Shown in pieces: positions 48,877-62,377 of a stretch of DNA of 64,000 bases (positions are counted from its first letter, which is position 1; every line of letters starts with the position of its first letter). The translations under genes were made by a program, and so were the position numbers. The notes below the pieces were generated by a model. It was not told the origin of the DNA. It did not search any database and worked only from the letters and a program-made list of their open reading frames with translations. Source of the DNA: Mycobacterium kyorinense (GTDB taxonomy: Bacteria; Actinomycetota; Actinomycetes; Mycobacteriales; Mycobacteriaceae); the NCBI RefSeq assembly GCF_001672775.1, contig NZ_LZKJ01000145.1:24618-88617 (forward strand), given 5' to 3'.

Positions 48877-49740
48877 ATGTGCGGGACGGGACGCAGCCCT
48901 TTCCTCGGCAGTGCGGCGATGGCGGGTGGGGTGGTGAACCGGCATCAACTGCGGTCGCGCTATCGCGTCGTGTTCCCGGATGTCTACGTGCCGAAGGACC
49001 GTCAGGTGTCGCTCGAGCAGCGCATTGCAGCGGCCTGGCTATGGGCGGATCGTAAGGCGGTCATCGCGGGAGCCGCCGCTGCGGCGCTGCACGGCGCCAA
49101 GTGGATCGATGTCGACATCCCGATCGAGTTGATCCATCCCAATAATCGCCCACCGCAAGGCATTGTGACCCGGCGCGACGTATTGGGCGATGGCGAAGTG
49201 ACTGAGGTGGCCGGGTTCACGGTCACCAACCCGGCGCGGACCGCGTTCGACATCGGTCGGCGGGAGCCGCGGCGAGCCGCGGTGGCGCGACTCGATGCAC
49301 TCGCGCGTGCTACGGGTTTCACACCAGACGACGTCGCAGCCGTCGCCGAGCAGCATCGCCACGTGCGTGGGCTGCGACGGTTGGAGACGGCGTTGGATCT
49401 GGTTGACCCCGGGGCGCAGTCGCCGCGCGAAACCTATTTGCGGCTGCTGCTCGTCGACGCTGGATTGCCCCGGCCGCAAACGCAAATCGCGGTGGCTGGT
49501 GGCGACGGTCTGACGGTGGCCTACCTCGATTTGGGCTGGCCGGAATACATGGTGGCAGTCGAATACGACGGCGACCACCATCGCAGCGATCGAGCGCAAT
49601 ACGTCAAGGACATTCGGCGGCTCGAGATGCTCGAACGCATGGGCTGGCTGGTGATCCGAGTAGTAGTCGAAGATCGGCCGGTCGATATCCTGCGGCGGGT
49701 GCGACGCGCGCTGCAAGCGCGGGCATCGACTGTGCGCTAA
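48877..49740 (+). CDS. DUF559 endonuclease-like protein (mycobacterial AbiEi-like family)
   Basis: 287 residues. The N-terminal half resembles AbiEi-type antitoxin/transcription-factor folds (NRHQLRSRYRVVFPDVYVP, ALHGAKW), and the C-terminal half is a PD-(D/E)XK/Vsr-like DUF559 domain with YLDLGWPEYMVAVEYDGDHHR (D, E and D). The protein is common in mycobacteria with no proven function. ATG 48877 is one of several possible starts. It converges with pknG across a 60-base palindrome. Confidence 0.68.
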   Translation: MCGTGRSPFLGSAAMAGGVVNRHQLRSRYRVVFPDVYVPKDRQVSLEQRIAAAWLWADRKAVIAGAAAAALHGAKWIDVDIPIELIHPNNRPPQGIVTRRDVLGDGEVTEVAGFTVTNPARTAFDIGRREPRRAAVARLDALARATGFTPDDVAAVAEQHRHVRGLRRLETALDLVDPGAQSPRETYLRLLLVDAGLPRPQTQIAVAGGDGLTVAYLDLGWPEYMVAVEYDGDHHRSDRAQYVKDIRRLEMLERMGWLVIRVVVEDRPVDILRRVRRALQARASTVR

Positions 49741-49744
49741 CGGT

Positions 49745-49823
49745 TTTGAGTGTGAATCGTTGGCGGAAATTCGGCCGAAATTCCGCCAACGATTCACACT
49801 CAAAGCCAACGATTCACACTCAA

Positions 49824-49824
<1 letters not shown>
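49745..49824. terminator. 60-base palindrome plus a tandem copy of its arm between convergent genes
   Basis: 49745-49774 and 49775-49804 are reverse complements except for one base pair, meeting at CGGCCG with no loop. A further copy of the outer 20 bases (49785-49804) follows directly at 49805-49824, differing in the last base. The element fills the whole gap between the DUF559 gene and pknG and touches the pknG stop codon. Bidirectional terminator is the simplest reading. Confidence 0.65.
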
Positions 49825-53064
<3,240 letters not shown>

Positions 53065-53065
<1 letters not shown>

Positions 53066-54384
53066 CATCGGTACTCGTTCAGCCGCGGCCACAGGCCCAA
53101 GGCGACGGCGATGGCAGCGCTGAGGCTGAGCACCGCGCCGCCGGCTGTGGCACCGGACAGCCCGCGACGTGCGTTGAGGATGTCGTTGCGGAGTTGGTTG
53201 CGGCTTTGCTCCATGGTCTTGCGCAGCGCGCTGTCGAGTTTGTCGAACGCCGGGCTGGAGTCGTTCTCACCGCTGCCGAGCGCAACCTGGGTGGCGGCTT
53301 GATAGTTGCCCACCGAGATGTAGGAGTTGATCCGGTCGTTGGCCCGGCGCCAGCGGATCAACAGCTCGTCGGCGTCGCGCAAGTCGGTTTTGTCGACGGC
53401 GTCGGCGCGGGCGAGATACTGGTCGAGCTGCTGGTGCATGGTGTCAATGCGTTGATAGAAGGACTGCTGGCGGACCTCTTCGTCGCCGCGCCGGATCAGC
53501 GACAGCGTCTCGTCGGCACGGGCCTGCTGGGCGATGATCGACAGGTTGGTGACGGTCTTGAGCGATTCTGCCGCAGTGTCTTTCGCGCTGCGACTCCCGG
53601 AGGTGGAAATCGTCAGAGCCGTCCCCACCCACACCACCATAATGAGAATCGCCAGGCCGCCCGCGACAAGTCCGGGGTTGATTCGCCGTTGGGTACGACG
53701 GGCCAGCCAGCGGTGCGCGAACGCCCCGAAGATCACCGTGGCGACGACGATGAGAATCACCGGCGCCGGGATCTGAGTCGACGCAGTGGTTTCGGCGTCG
53801 ACCCGCTCCGACGTCGCGTGGTAGAGCTGCTGCGCGTCCGGCAGGATCCTCGACTGCATCAGCGCCGACGCTTCGGACAGATACGACGAACCGACCGGAT
53901 TGCCGGCCCGGTTGTTGGTCCGCGCGATCTCGATCAGCCCGGTGTAGACGGCCAATTCGGCGTTGATCCGGCCCAGCAGTTCCACCAGCGGCTCGTCGGT
54001 CAGCCCGCTCGACGCGCGGGTCACCGCGACCGCGGCATCGGTGATGGCTTGTTCGTAGCGCGCCCGAACCGTGCGCGGTTCGGCCTGCGCGATGAACGCG
54101 GTGGCCGCAGCCGCGTCGGCCACCGACAGCGTCGTGTAGAGCCGTCCGGCCGCGAACGCCAGCGGTTCGGTATGGTTCAGCACGGTGGCCATCGCCTGCC
54201 GGCGCTGGTTGATCGTCGTCGAGGTGGCGAACGCGCTGAGCCCGCCCAGCATCGCCAGGATCACGCCGATCGACAGGATGCGGCCCGGCGTCGTCGAGAT
54301 GAACCACCAGCGCGGGTGGGCCGGTTCCGTGGCCGACCGCACTCCCAGCGGCTCGGTCGACGGATGCGCCAGCTCAACGGTCAC
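53065..54384 (-). CDS. glnX: Membrane sensor GlnX
   Basis: 439-residue membrane protein linking GlnH to PknG. Predicted layout: a membrane helix near 33-53, an external helical domain with many alanines, helices near 206-226 and 240-260, a second external helical region, and a last helix (about 412-435). The two helical sensor-like modules resemble chemoreceptor ligand-binding domains. It starts the glnX-glnH-pknG operon and is divergent from mutT3. Confidence 0.9.
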
Positions 54385-54460
54385 GTCGGTTCGGACCCCA
54401 ATTCTTCAGGACGTGCGTCCCACGAACTCTATAAGCGAAGTCTAAGAGTTGGCCGTACCG

Positions 54461-55129
54461 ATGCGTGGCACGTCGGCGCTTAACACCCCTGCTTATCCTG
54501 AACGCGTGCGCGGCGACGGTGACGGCTGGGTGATCTCCGACACCGGCGTGCCGTACTGGGGCCGCCACGGTGCGGCCGGTCTGCTGCTGCGCGCGCCGCG
54601 CTCCGACGGCACCCCGGCGGTGTTGTTGCAGCACCGAGCGCCGTGGAGTCATCAGGGCGGAACCTGGGGATTGCCCGGCGGGGCACGCGACAGTCACGAG
54701 AGCGCCGAGCAGGCCGCTGTCCGGGAAGCCTTCGAGGAGGCCGGGCTGCCCGGTGAGCGGCTGTCGGTGCGCGCGACGCTGGTCACGGCCAGCGCCAGCG
54801 GCACCGGCTGGACCTACACCACCGTGATCGCCGACGCCGGAGAGCTGCTGCACACCGTGCCGAACCGGGAAAGCGCCGAGCTGCGCTGGGTGGGCGAGGA
54901 CGAGGTGGCCGCCCTGCCGCTGCATCCAGGGTTTGCCGCCAGCTGGCAACGGCTGCGGACCGCTCCGGCGACCGTGCCGCTGAGCACCGGCGACGAGCGG
55001 CGCCGCCACCTGCCGCGCACCGTCGAGATCGAGGCGGGGGTGTTCCTGTGGTGCACGGCCGGCCTGCCCGACCAGGCGCCCTCGCAGCTCAGCTACCGGA
55101 TCAGCTCGCTGCTGCAAGCGCCGAACTGA
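54461..55129 (+). CDS. mutT3: Nudix hydrolase MutT3
   Basis: 222-residue Nudix enzyme expected to cleanse oxidised or unusual nucleotides. The Nudix box is complete: G-x5-E-x7-REAFEEAG in [24 protein letters not shown] wording split here as [12 protein letters not shown] and [14 protein letters not shown] 54461 matches the start region of Rv0413 ([14 protein letters not shown]); a GTG at 54506 is a shorter option. It overlaps the convergent thiE by 29 bases. Confidence 0.9.
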   Translation: MRGTSALNTPAYPERVRGDGDGWVISDTGVPYWGRHGAAGLLLRAPRSDGTPAVLLQHRAPWSHQGGTWGLPGGARDSHESAEQAAVREAFEEAGLPGERLSVRATLVTASASGTGWTYTTVIADAGELLHTVPNRESAELRWVGEDEVAALPLHPGFAASWQRLRTAPATVPLSTGDERRRHLPRTVEIEAGVFLWCTAGLPDQAPSQLSYRISSLLQAPN

Positions 55130-55772
55130 GCTGCTCGGCGGCCGCTCGCGGATCCTCGGCGGCAGTGATCGCCCGGACCACGACAATCCGGCGGGCACCC
55201 GCGGACAGCACCTGGGCCAGTCGCTCGGTGTCGATCCCCCCGATCGCGAACCACGGTTTGCCGCCGGCCGTCGCGGCGGCCGCGCGGACCAGCGGCAGCC
55301 CCGGCGCCGGGCGGCCGGGCTTGGTCGGCGTCGGCCAGCACGGCCCCACGCAGAAGTAGTCGACTTCCTCGGCGACCGCGGCGGCGACCTGGTCGGAGTC
55401 GTGGGCAGACCGGCCGATCACCACGCCGGACCCGACGATGTCGCGCGCCACTGCCAGCGGCAGGTCGTCTTGACCCAGGTGCAGCACGTCGGCGCCGGCG
55501 GCCCGGGCGATATCGGCGCGGTCGTTGACGGCGACCAGCGCACGGTGCCGACGGGCCGCGTCGGCGAGGATCTCCAGCGCCGCGAGCTCGTCGCGCGCCT
55601 CCAGCGGGCCGAACCGCTGTTCGCCGGCCGAGCCCTTGTCGCGCAGCTGGATGACGTCCACACCGCCGGCCAGCGCGGCGTCGGCGAATTCGGCCAGGTC
55701 GCCGCGCTCCCGGCGGGCGTCGGTACACAAATACAGCCGCGCGTCGGCCAGCCGGCTACGAGGTTCGTGCAC
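55101..55772 (-). CDS. thiE: Thiamine-phosphate synthase
   Basis: Joins HMP-diphosphate and thiazole phosphate to make thiamine monophosphate. 223-residue TIM barrel with [49 protein letters not shown] and [11 protein letters not shown], covering the pyrophosphate and thiazole sites. It is divergent from thiO, the first riboswitch-controlled gene, but the riboswitch faces the other way, so thiE itself is not under it. Confidence 0.95.
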   Translation of the reverse strand: MHEPRSRLADARLYLCTDARRERGDLAEFADAALAGGVDVIQLRDKGSAGEQRFGPLEARDELAALEILADAARRHRALVAVNDRADIARAAGADVLHLGQDDLPLAVARDIVGSGVVIGRSAHDSDQVAAAVAEEVDYFCVGPCWPTPTKPGRPAPGLPLVRAAAATAGGKPWFAIGGIDTERLAQVLSAGARRIVVVRAITAAEDPRAAAEQLSSALAAAS

Positions 55773-55810
55773 ACCGCGACGCTAGCGGCTAGCGTGGAAA
55801 GCTGACGAAT

Positions 55811-55897
55811 CACGGGAGTCCCAGGATTACGGGGGCTGAGAGTGGGCACGCCTGCCCTTACCGTTCGACCTGATCCGGATCATGCCGGCGAAGGGAG
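55811..55897 (+). promoter_or_regulatory. TPP riboswitch (THI box) upstream of thiOSG
   Basis: The conserved TPP aptamer elements appear in order: CACGGGAGTCCC (55811-55822), GGGCTGAGAG (55833-55842), ACCTGATCCGGATCATGCC (55868-55886) and GGCGAAGGGAG (55887-55897). The final AAGGGAG is both the 3' strand of the closing helix and the ribosome site, seven bases from the thiO ATG. Bound TPP should therefore hide the ribosome site directly. Confidence 0.93.
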
Positions 55898-55903
55898 CAG
55901 AGC

Positions 55904-56916
55904 ATGGCACCCGACCTCGGATCGCTGGCCGTCGTCGGCGGCGGCGTCATCGGGCTGTCGGTGGCGCGCCGGGCGGCCCAGGCCGGCTGGTCGGTGCGGG
56001 TACACCGCACCGGCGAGCACGGCGCGTCCTGGGTGGCCGCCGGGATGCTGGCCCCGCACAGCGAAGGCTGGCCCGGCGAAGAACAGCTGCTGCAACGCGG
56101 CCTGGAGTCGCTGCGGCTCTGGCATGAAAGCGGCTTTCTGGACGGTTTACCGCCGCAGGTGATCACCGCCAGGGAATCACTGGTCGTTGCCGTTGACCGC
56201 GCCGACGTCGCCGATTTGCACACTGTCGCGGACTGGCTCTCGGCGCAGGGCCACCCGGTGATCTGGGAGTCGGCCGCCCGCGACGTGGAACCCTTGCTGG
56301 CACAGGGTATTCGGCATGGTTTCCGGGCGCCCACCGAGTTGGCGGTGGACAACCGCGGCGTGCTCGATGCCCTGGAAGCGGCCTGCCGGCAACTCGACGT
56401 GCAATGGGCCGGACCGGTGAGCGACCTGGCCGCCGTCGAGGCCGACGCGGTGGTGATCGCCAACGGCATCGACGCCCCGAAGCTGTGGCCGGGCCTGCCG
56501 ATCCGGCCGGTGAAAGGCGAAGTACTACGGCTGGCCTGGCGTAAGGGCTGTATGCCGGTGCCGCAGCGCGTCATTCGGGCCCGGGTGCATGGTCGGGCGG
56601 TGTATCTGGTGCCGCGCGCCGACGGCGTGGTGATCGGCGCTACTCAGTACGAGCACGGTCGCGACACCGCCCCGGCGGTATCCGGTGTGCGCGACCTGCT
56701 CGACGACGCGTGCGCGGTCTGCCCGGCGCTGGGTGAGTACGAACTGGCGGAGTGCGCCGCCGGGCTGCGTCCGATGACACCCGACAACCTGCCGCTGGTG
56801 GGCCGTCTGGACGCGCGCACGCTGGTGGCCGCCGGGCATGGCCGCAATGGCTTTCTGCTGGCGCCATGGACCGCCGAACAGATTGTGTCCGAACTCGTTC
56901 CGGTAGGAGCCCACTC

Positions 56917-56920
<4 letters not shown>
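55904..56920 (+). CDS. thiO: Glycine oxidase ThiO
   Basis: FAD enzyme that oxidises glycine to iminoglycine (dehydroglycine) for thiazole synthesis. 338 residues with the dinucleotide motif VVGGGVIGLSVARRA (about 7-21), VAAGMLAPHSEGW, RPVKGEVLRL and GLRPMTPDNLPLVG, plus HGRNGFLLAPWTA at the FAD C-terminus. It is first in thiO-thiS-thiG under the TPP riboswitch. Confidence 0.95.
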
Positions 56921-58614
<1,694 letters not shown>

Positions 58615-58709
58615 TTAGTGCACCGCCGCAGCGGGTAGGCGATCGCGGACGCCACATGTGCCGTCGCGTGTATTCGGCGGCCGACTCGAGCGGAGCCGCT
58701 GACGTGACG

Positions 58710-59672
58710 ATGAGCAATCCGGCTGCAAAGCCCCGCTTCGACCACACGGCGTTGTTTTATTGTGCACAAGACGAATACCTCGGCGCGGTCGTGCCGTTCA
58801 TCAGTGAAGGGGTGCGCGCAGACCAGCCCGTGTGGGTGGGAGTACCCGAGCCCGGGATGGCTTTGTTGCGTGGCGCATTGGGCGACACGGCCGACGGCGC
58901 GACATTAATCGACATCACCGAGATGGGCCGTAACCCCGGACGGATTCTGGCCGCGGAGTTGGCATTTGTGGAGCGCCACCCGAATCGGCCCGTTCGAATG
59001 ATCGCCGAGCCGTTGTGGCCGGGACGCACCGAGGCCGAGTACTGCGCCTGCATCCAGCACGAAGCCCTGACGAATCTCGCGTTCGGCGAGTCCGAGGTAG
59101 CGGGTTTGTGCCTGTATGACGCGGCCCTCCTCGACGACGACGAGAACGGCGTGCTTGCCGACGTCCGCGCCACTCATCCATCGGTCCGCCGGAAGGGGTC
59201 GCAAGAGCCCAGCACGGGCTTCGCCGTCGACGCCGCACTGCAGCGCTGCAACCAACCGTTGGCCCGCAGCCCGGCCGCAATCACGTACACCGTTTCGGTC
59301 GCGCGCGATTTGGCCGGGGCGCGGCGGCACGGTACCCGATACGGCCGGCTGCTCGGGTTGTCCGCCGACCGGATCGCCGATCTGCAGCTGATCATCACCG
59401 AGTTGGCGACCAACAGCATCCAGCACGGCGGGGGCGCGTGCCGGCTGGCGTTTTGGGAGGACGACGGCCATCTGGTCTGCGAGGCGCGGGACAGCGGGTT
59501 CATCGACGATCCGCTGGCCGGGCGGCGGCCGCCACGCAGCGATCGGCCGAGCCAGGCCGGGCTCTTCGTCGTCAACGCGATCGCGGATCTGGTGCGCATG
59601 CACACCACCCCGGCCGGCACGACCATTCATGCTTACCTACGAATCGACCGGCGCGCCGACGAGGACATCTGA
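58710..59672 (+). CDS. MEDS sensor fused to an anti-sigma-type HATPase (module 1, kinase)
   Basis: 320 residues: an N-terminal MEDS domain (about 10-165, HTALFYCAQDEYLGAVVPF...MIAEPLWPGR), and a C-terminal RsbW/SpoIIAB-like ATPase (about 190-310) with N-box TELATNSIQHGGG and G-box ARDSGFIDDPLAG...GLFVVNAIADLV. Such proteins bind and phosphorylate STAS antagonists or hold sigma factors. It is the first of four genes, overlapping the next as TGATG. Start ATG 58710; GTG 58704 is possible. The MEDS ligand is unknown. Confidence 0.83.
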   Translation: MSNPAAKPRFDHTALFYCAQDEYLGAVVPFISEGVRADQPVWVGVPEPGMALLRGALGDTADGATLIDITEMGRNPGRILAAELAFVERHPNRPVRMIAEPLWPGRTEAEYCACIQHEALTNLAFGESEVAGLCLYDAALLDDDENGVLADVRATHPSVRRKGSQEPSTGFAVDAALQRCNQPLARSPAAITYTVSVARDLAGARRHGTRYGRLLGLSADRIADLQLIITELATNSIQHGGGACRLAFWEDDGHLVCEARDSGFIDDPLAGRRPPRSDRPSQAGLFVVNAIADLVRMHTTPAGTTIHAYLRIDRRADEDI

Positions 59673-60508
59673 TGCGCCGCCACGGCGTGCTGTCCTCTGC
59701 TGCCGGCCTGGGACCGTTTGCACACCTGGGTTGGGGCTATTGCGGCCAGGAGGAGTTTCGCGTCCGCGCCGGCGAGTACATCTCCGATGGTCTGGCCGCT
59801 GACCAATGCATCGAATACGTCGCGGATCGCGATGGCCAATCGCTGCGCGCAGAGCTGGCTGAGATCGGCTTCGACGACGCCGTCAAATCGGGGCGGATCC
59901 ACGTCACGCCCGCCGAAGATTTCTTTGCGTTCACCTCTGACGGCCTTGTCGATCCGCGCGCCACGATCGCCAAACGACTCGGCGCCACCGAGCATGCGGT
60001 CAGCACCGGCTACAGCGGCTTACGCGCAGCAGTCGACGACACCCCGGTCGCGCGGACACCGGAGCAGCGCGAGGCCCTGGCCTGCTACGAGCAGCTGCTG
60101 GACCGGGAAATGCTGACCGCCCCATTCTCGGCGCTGTGCGCCTATGACACGACCGTGCTGCGCGACGCCGCCGGGGAGTTGATCTGCTTGCACCCGTTCG
60201 TGGGCGGCGGTGCCGTCGGGTTCCGGCTCTTTGCCGAACAGGACGCCGGTTTCGCGTTGGCCGGGGAGATCGATGTGACCGACAGCGACACCTTCGTGAC
60301 AGCGATCGGGCGTGTTCTGGCTGTGCAGGGGCGCGACGCTCTGGTTGTCGACGCATCCGGTTTGGACTTCACCACTCACCACCAACTGCTTGCCTTGGAC
60401 CGCCATGCGCGCGCGGTAGACCGGCAGGTGGTATTGCGGACCGGTCAACCCGTCATCGCCCGGCTGGCCCAGCTGCTCGAGCTGACCAATGTGAGGGTGG
60501 AGGAGTGA
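59672..60508 (+). CDS. MEDS sensor fused to a STAS domain (module 1, antagonist)
   Basis: 278 residues: MEDS domain (about 10-165, HLGWGYCGQEEFRVRAGEYISDGL) followed by a STAS anti-anti-sigma domain (about 185-278, FALAGEIDVTD...LVVDASGLDF). At the site where SpoIIAA has FMDSSG with the phosphorylated serine, this protein has FTTHHQ (233-238), so it cannot be switched by serine phosphorylation in the usual way. It overlaps both neighbours by a few bases and is paired with an HATPase protein on each side. Confidence 0.83.
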   Translation: MRRHGVLSSAAGLGPFAHLGWGYCGQEEFRVRAGEYISDGLAADQCIEYVADRDGQSLRAELAEIGFDDAVKSGRIHVTPAEDFFAFTSDGLVDPRATIAKRLGATEHAVSTGYSGLRAAVDDTPVARTPEQREALACYEQLLDREMLTAPFSALCAYDTTVLRDAAGELICLHPFVGGGAVGFRLFAEQDAGFALAGEIDVTDSDTFVTAIGRVLAVQGRDALVVDASGLDFTTHHQLLALDRHARAVDRQVVLRTGQPVIARLAQLLELTNVRVEE

Positions 60509-61479
60509 GTGGGTACCCTCCGCCCGACATGACGACTACTCATAACGCGAACCGGCCGGTGCACGGAGCGCTCTTTTACTGCTCGGAGCGCGAATATATC
60601 GATTCCGTGGTGCGGTTTGTCAGCGAGTGGTTGAGTGTGGCCCAACCGGTGCTAGTCGCCGTACCTGGGGACAAGATCGGTTTGCTGCGCGACGCGCTGG
60701 GCCCAGCGGCGAGGAAAGTGACGATGATCGACATCACCGAGGAGGGCCGTAACCCCGGTCGTCTCATCGGCCTGCTCGCGACCTTCGTGGAACGGCACGG
60801 GCACCAGCCGGTCCGGATCATCGGCGAGCCGATTTGGCCCGAGCGCAGCGCGGTCGAGTACCCGGCCTGCGTGCAACACGAGGCGCTGGTCAATGTCGCG
60901 CTCGCCGATCAGGACGTGACCGGTGTGTGCCTCTACGACGCGACGCGGTTGGGTGACGGCGCGTTGGCGGACGCGCGGCGCACCCATCCGACGATCTGGC
61001 AGGACGGGTCAGCTGAGGTCAATCCCGACTACGCGGTCGACGACGCCCTGGCTCAGTGCAACCAACCGCTTTCGACCAGTCCCGTTGCGGTGACCTCCAC
61101 CGTCTGCCAGCCGGCGGATCTGGCCAACGCCCGCCGCTGCAGCACGCGATACGGCCGGTTGCTGGGCATGTCCTCAGACCGGCTCGCCGACCTGCAGCTG
61201 ATCACCACCGAACTGGCCACCAACAGCCTCGACCACGGCGGTGGGGTTTGCCGGCTCGCGTTCTGGCACGAGGCCGGACACGTGGTCTGCGAGGCCCGCG
61301 ACATCGGATATCTGACCGACCCGCTGGCCGGGCGCCGACGGCCGAATGCCCGGCACGCCGGGCCCTACGGGCTTTTCGTCGTCAACGCGATCGCGGACCT
61401 GGTGCGCACTCACACCACACCGGACGGCACGACGATCCAGGCCTACCTGCAGCTGGACCGCCCATTGGTCGAGGCATGA
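60505..61479 (+). CDS. MEDS sensor fused to an anti-sigma-type HATPase (module 2, kinase)
   Basis: 324 residues, a diverged copy of the protein at 58710-59672: MEDS domain (GALFYCSEREYIDSVVRF, RIIGEPIWPERSAVEYPAC) and HATPase domain with N-box TELATNSLDHGGG and G-box ARDIGYLTDPLAG. The N-box asparagine is kept, so ATP binding should persist. GTG 60505 overlaps the previous stop; ATG 60529 is an alternative nearer the family start. Second half of a duplicated pair. Confidence 0.82.
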   Translation: MSGYPPPDMTTTHNANRPVHGALFYCSEREYIDSVVRFVSEWLSVAQPVLVAVPGDKIGLLRDALGPAARKVTMIDITEEGRNPGRLIGLLATFVERHGHQPVRIIGEPIWPERSAVEYPACVQHEALVNVALADQDVTGVCLYDATRLGDGALADARRTHPTIWQDGSAEVNPDYAVDDALAQCNQPLSTSPVAVTSTVCQPADLANARRCSTRYGRLLGMSSDRLADLQLITTELATNSLDHGGGVCRLAFWHEAGHVVCEARDIGYLTDPLAGRRRPNARHAGPYGLFVVNAIADLVRTHTTPDGTTIQAYLQLDRPLVEA

Positions 61480-62342
61480 CCCGCCGCCAGGGTGCCGTCG
61501 CCTCCGTCGCAGGCCTTGGTCCGCACGCGCACGTGGGCTGGGGCTACCGCGATCGATCGGTTTTTTTGGCCCGCGCCGCCGAATACATCGCCGACGGCCT
61601 TCGACGAAACCAACGGATTCTGTATGCCTGCGACGGCAGCCGCACCGAGCTGCTGAAAGAGCTGACCGAGATGGGATTCGCCGACGCGATCCAGGCCGGC
61701 CTGATCTCGGCGACACCGGTGGACGAGCACTACCGGTTTGTTCCGGGCACCGACGTGGTGGATCCCGAGGCGACCGTGGCCTATGCAGTGGCGGCCTTGC
61801 AGCGGATTGTCGCGACGGGGTGTAGCGGTTGCCGGGCAGTGGCCGACGGGGCCGCGTTCGTCCGCACACCGGAGCAACGCGAAGCATTCAGCCGGCTGGA
61901 GTACCTCGTCGACCAGAAGATGACTGCGCTACCGTTCTCGGCGCTGTGCGCCTACAACCTGGAGATCTTGGGTGACACCGCGAAAGAAGTGGTTTGCCTA
62001 CATCCCTTTGTCAGTCGGGGCGCATCCGGGTTCCGCATCTACGCCGAACAAGGCATCGATTTCGCGTTGGCCGGCGAGATCGACGCAGCCGACGATGCGG
62101 CGTTCAGCGCTGCGCTGCAACGGATCTGGCCATTAACCGGCGCTGACGAGGTAACCGTCGACGCGCAGTGTCTGGACTTTGTCACCCACCGGCAGCTGTT
62201 TACCCTCGATCAGTTGGCCGGTGCCGACGGTCGTCAGGTGGTGTTGCGAACCGACCAGCCGATGGTCGCGCGACTGGCTGAGCTGCTGGAGCTGACGAAC
62301 CTGCGGACGGAAATCCTGCCGCCGTTCTTTGCCGCCGGCTGA
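61476..62342 (+). CDS. MEDS sensor fused to a STAS domain (module 2, antagonist)
   Basis: 288 residues, a diverged copy of the protein at 59672-60508. MEDS domain (HVGWGYRDRSVFLARAAEYIADGL) and STAS domain (FALAGEIDAAD...VTVDAQCLDF). The phospho-acceptor site again lacks serine (FVTHRQ, 235-240). The C-terminus is extended by nine residues. ATG overlaps the preceding stop (ATGA). With the three upstream genes it forms a duplicated two-gene partner-switching unit between thiG and lpqL, which are neighbours in M. tuberculosis. Confidence 0.83.
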   Translation: MTRRQGAVASVAGLGPHAHVGWGYRDRSVFLARAAEYIADGLRRNQRILYACDGSRTELLKELTEMGFADAIQAGLISATPVDEHYRFVPGTDVVDPEATVAYAVAALQRIVATGCSGCRAVADGAAFVRTPEQREAFSRLEYLVDQKMTALPFSALCAYNLEILGDTAKEVVCLHPFVSRGASGFRIYAEQGIDFALAGEIDAADDAAFSAALQRIWPLTGADEVTVDAQCLDFVTHRQLFTLDQLAGADGRQVVLRTDQPMVARLAELLELTNLRTEILPPFFAAG

Positions 62343-62377
62343 GGCGCACCGCCGTCGGCAGCGGCTAACGTGGGCGC

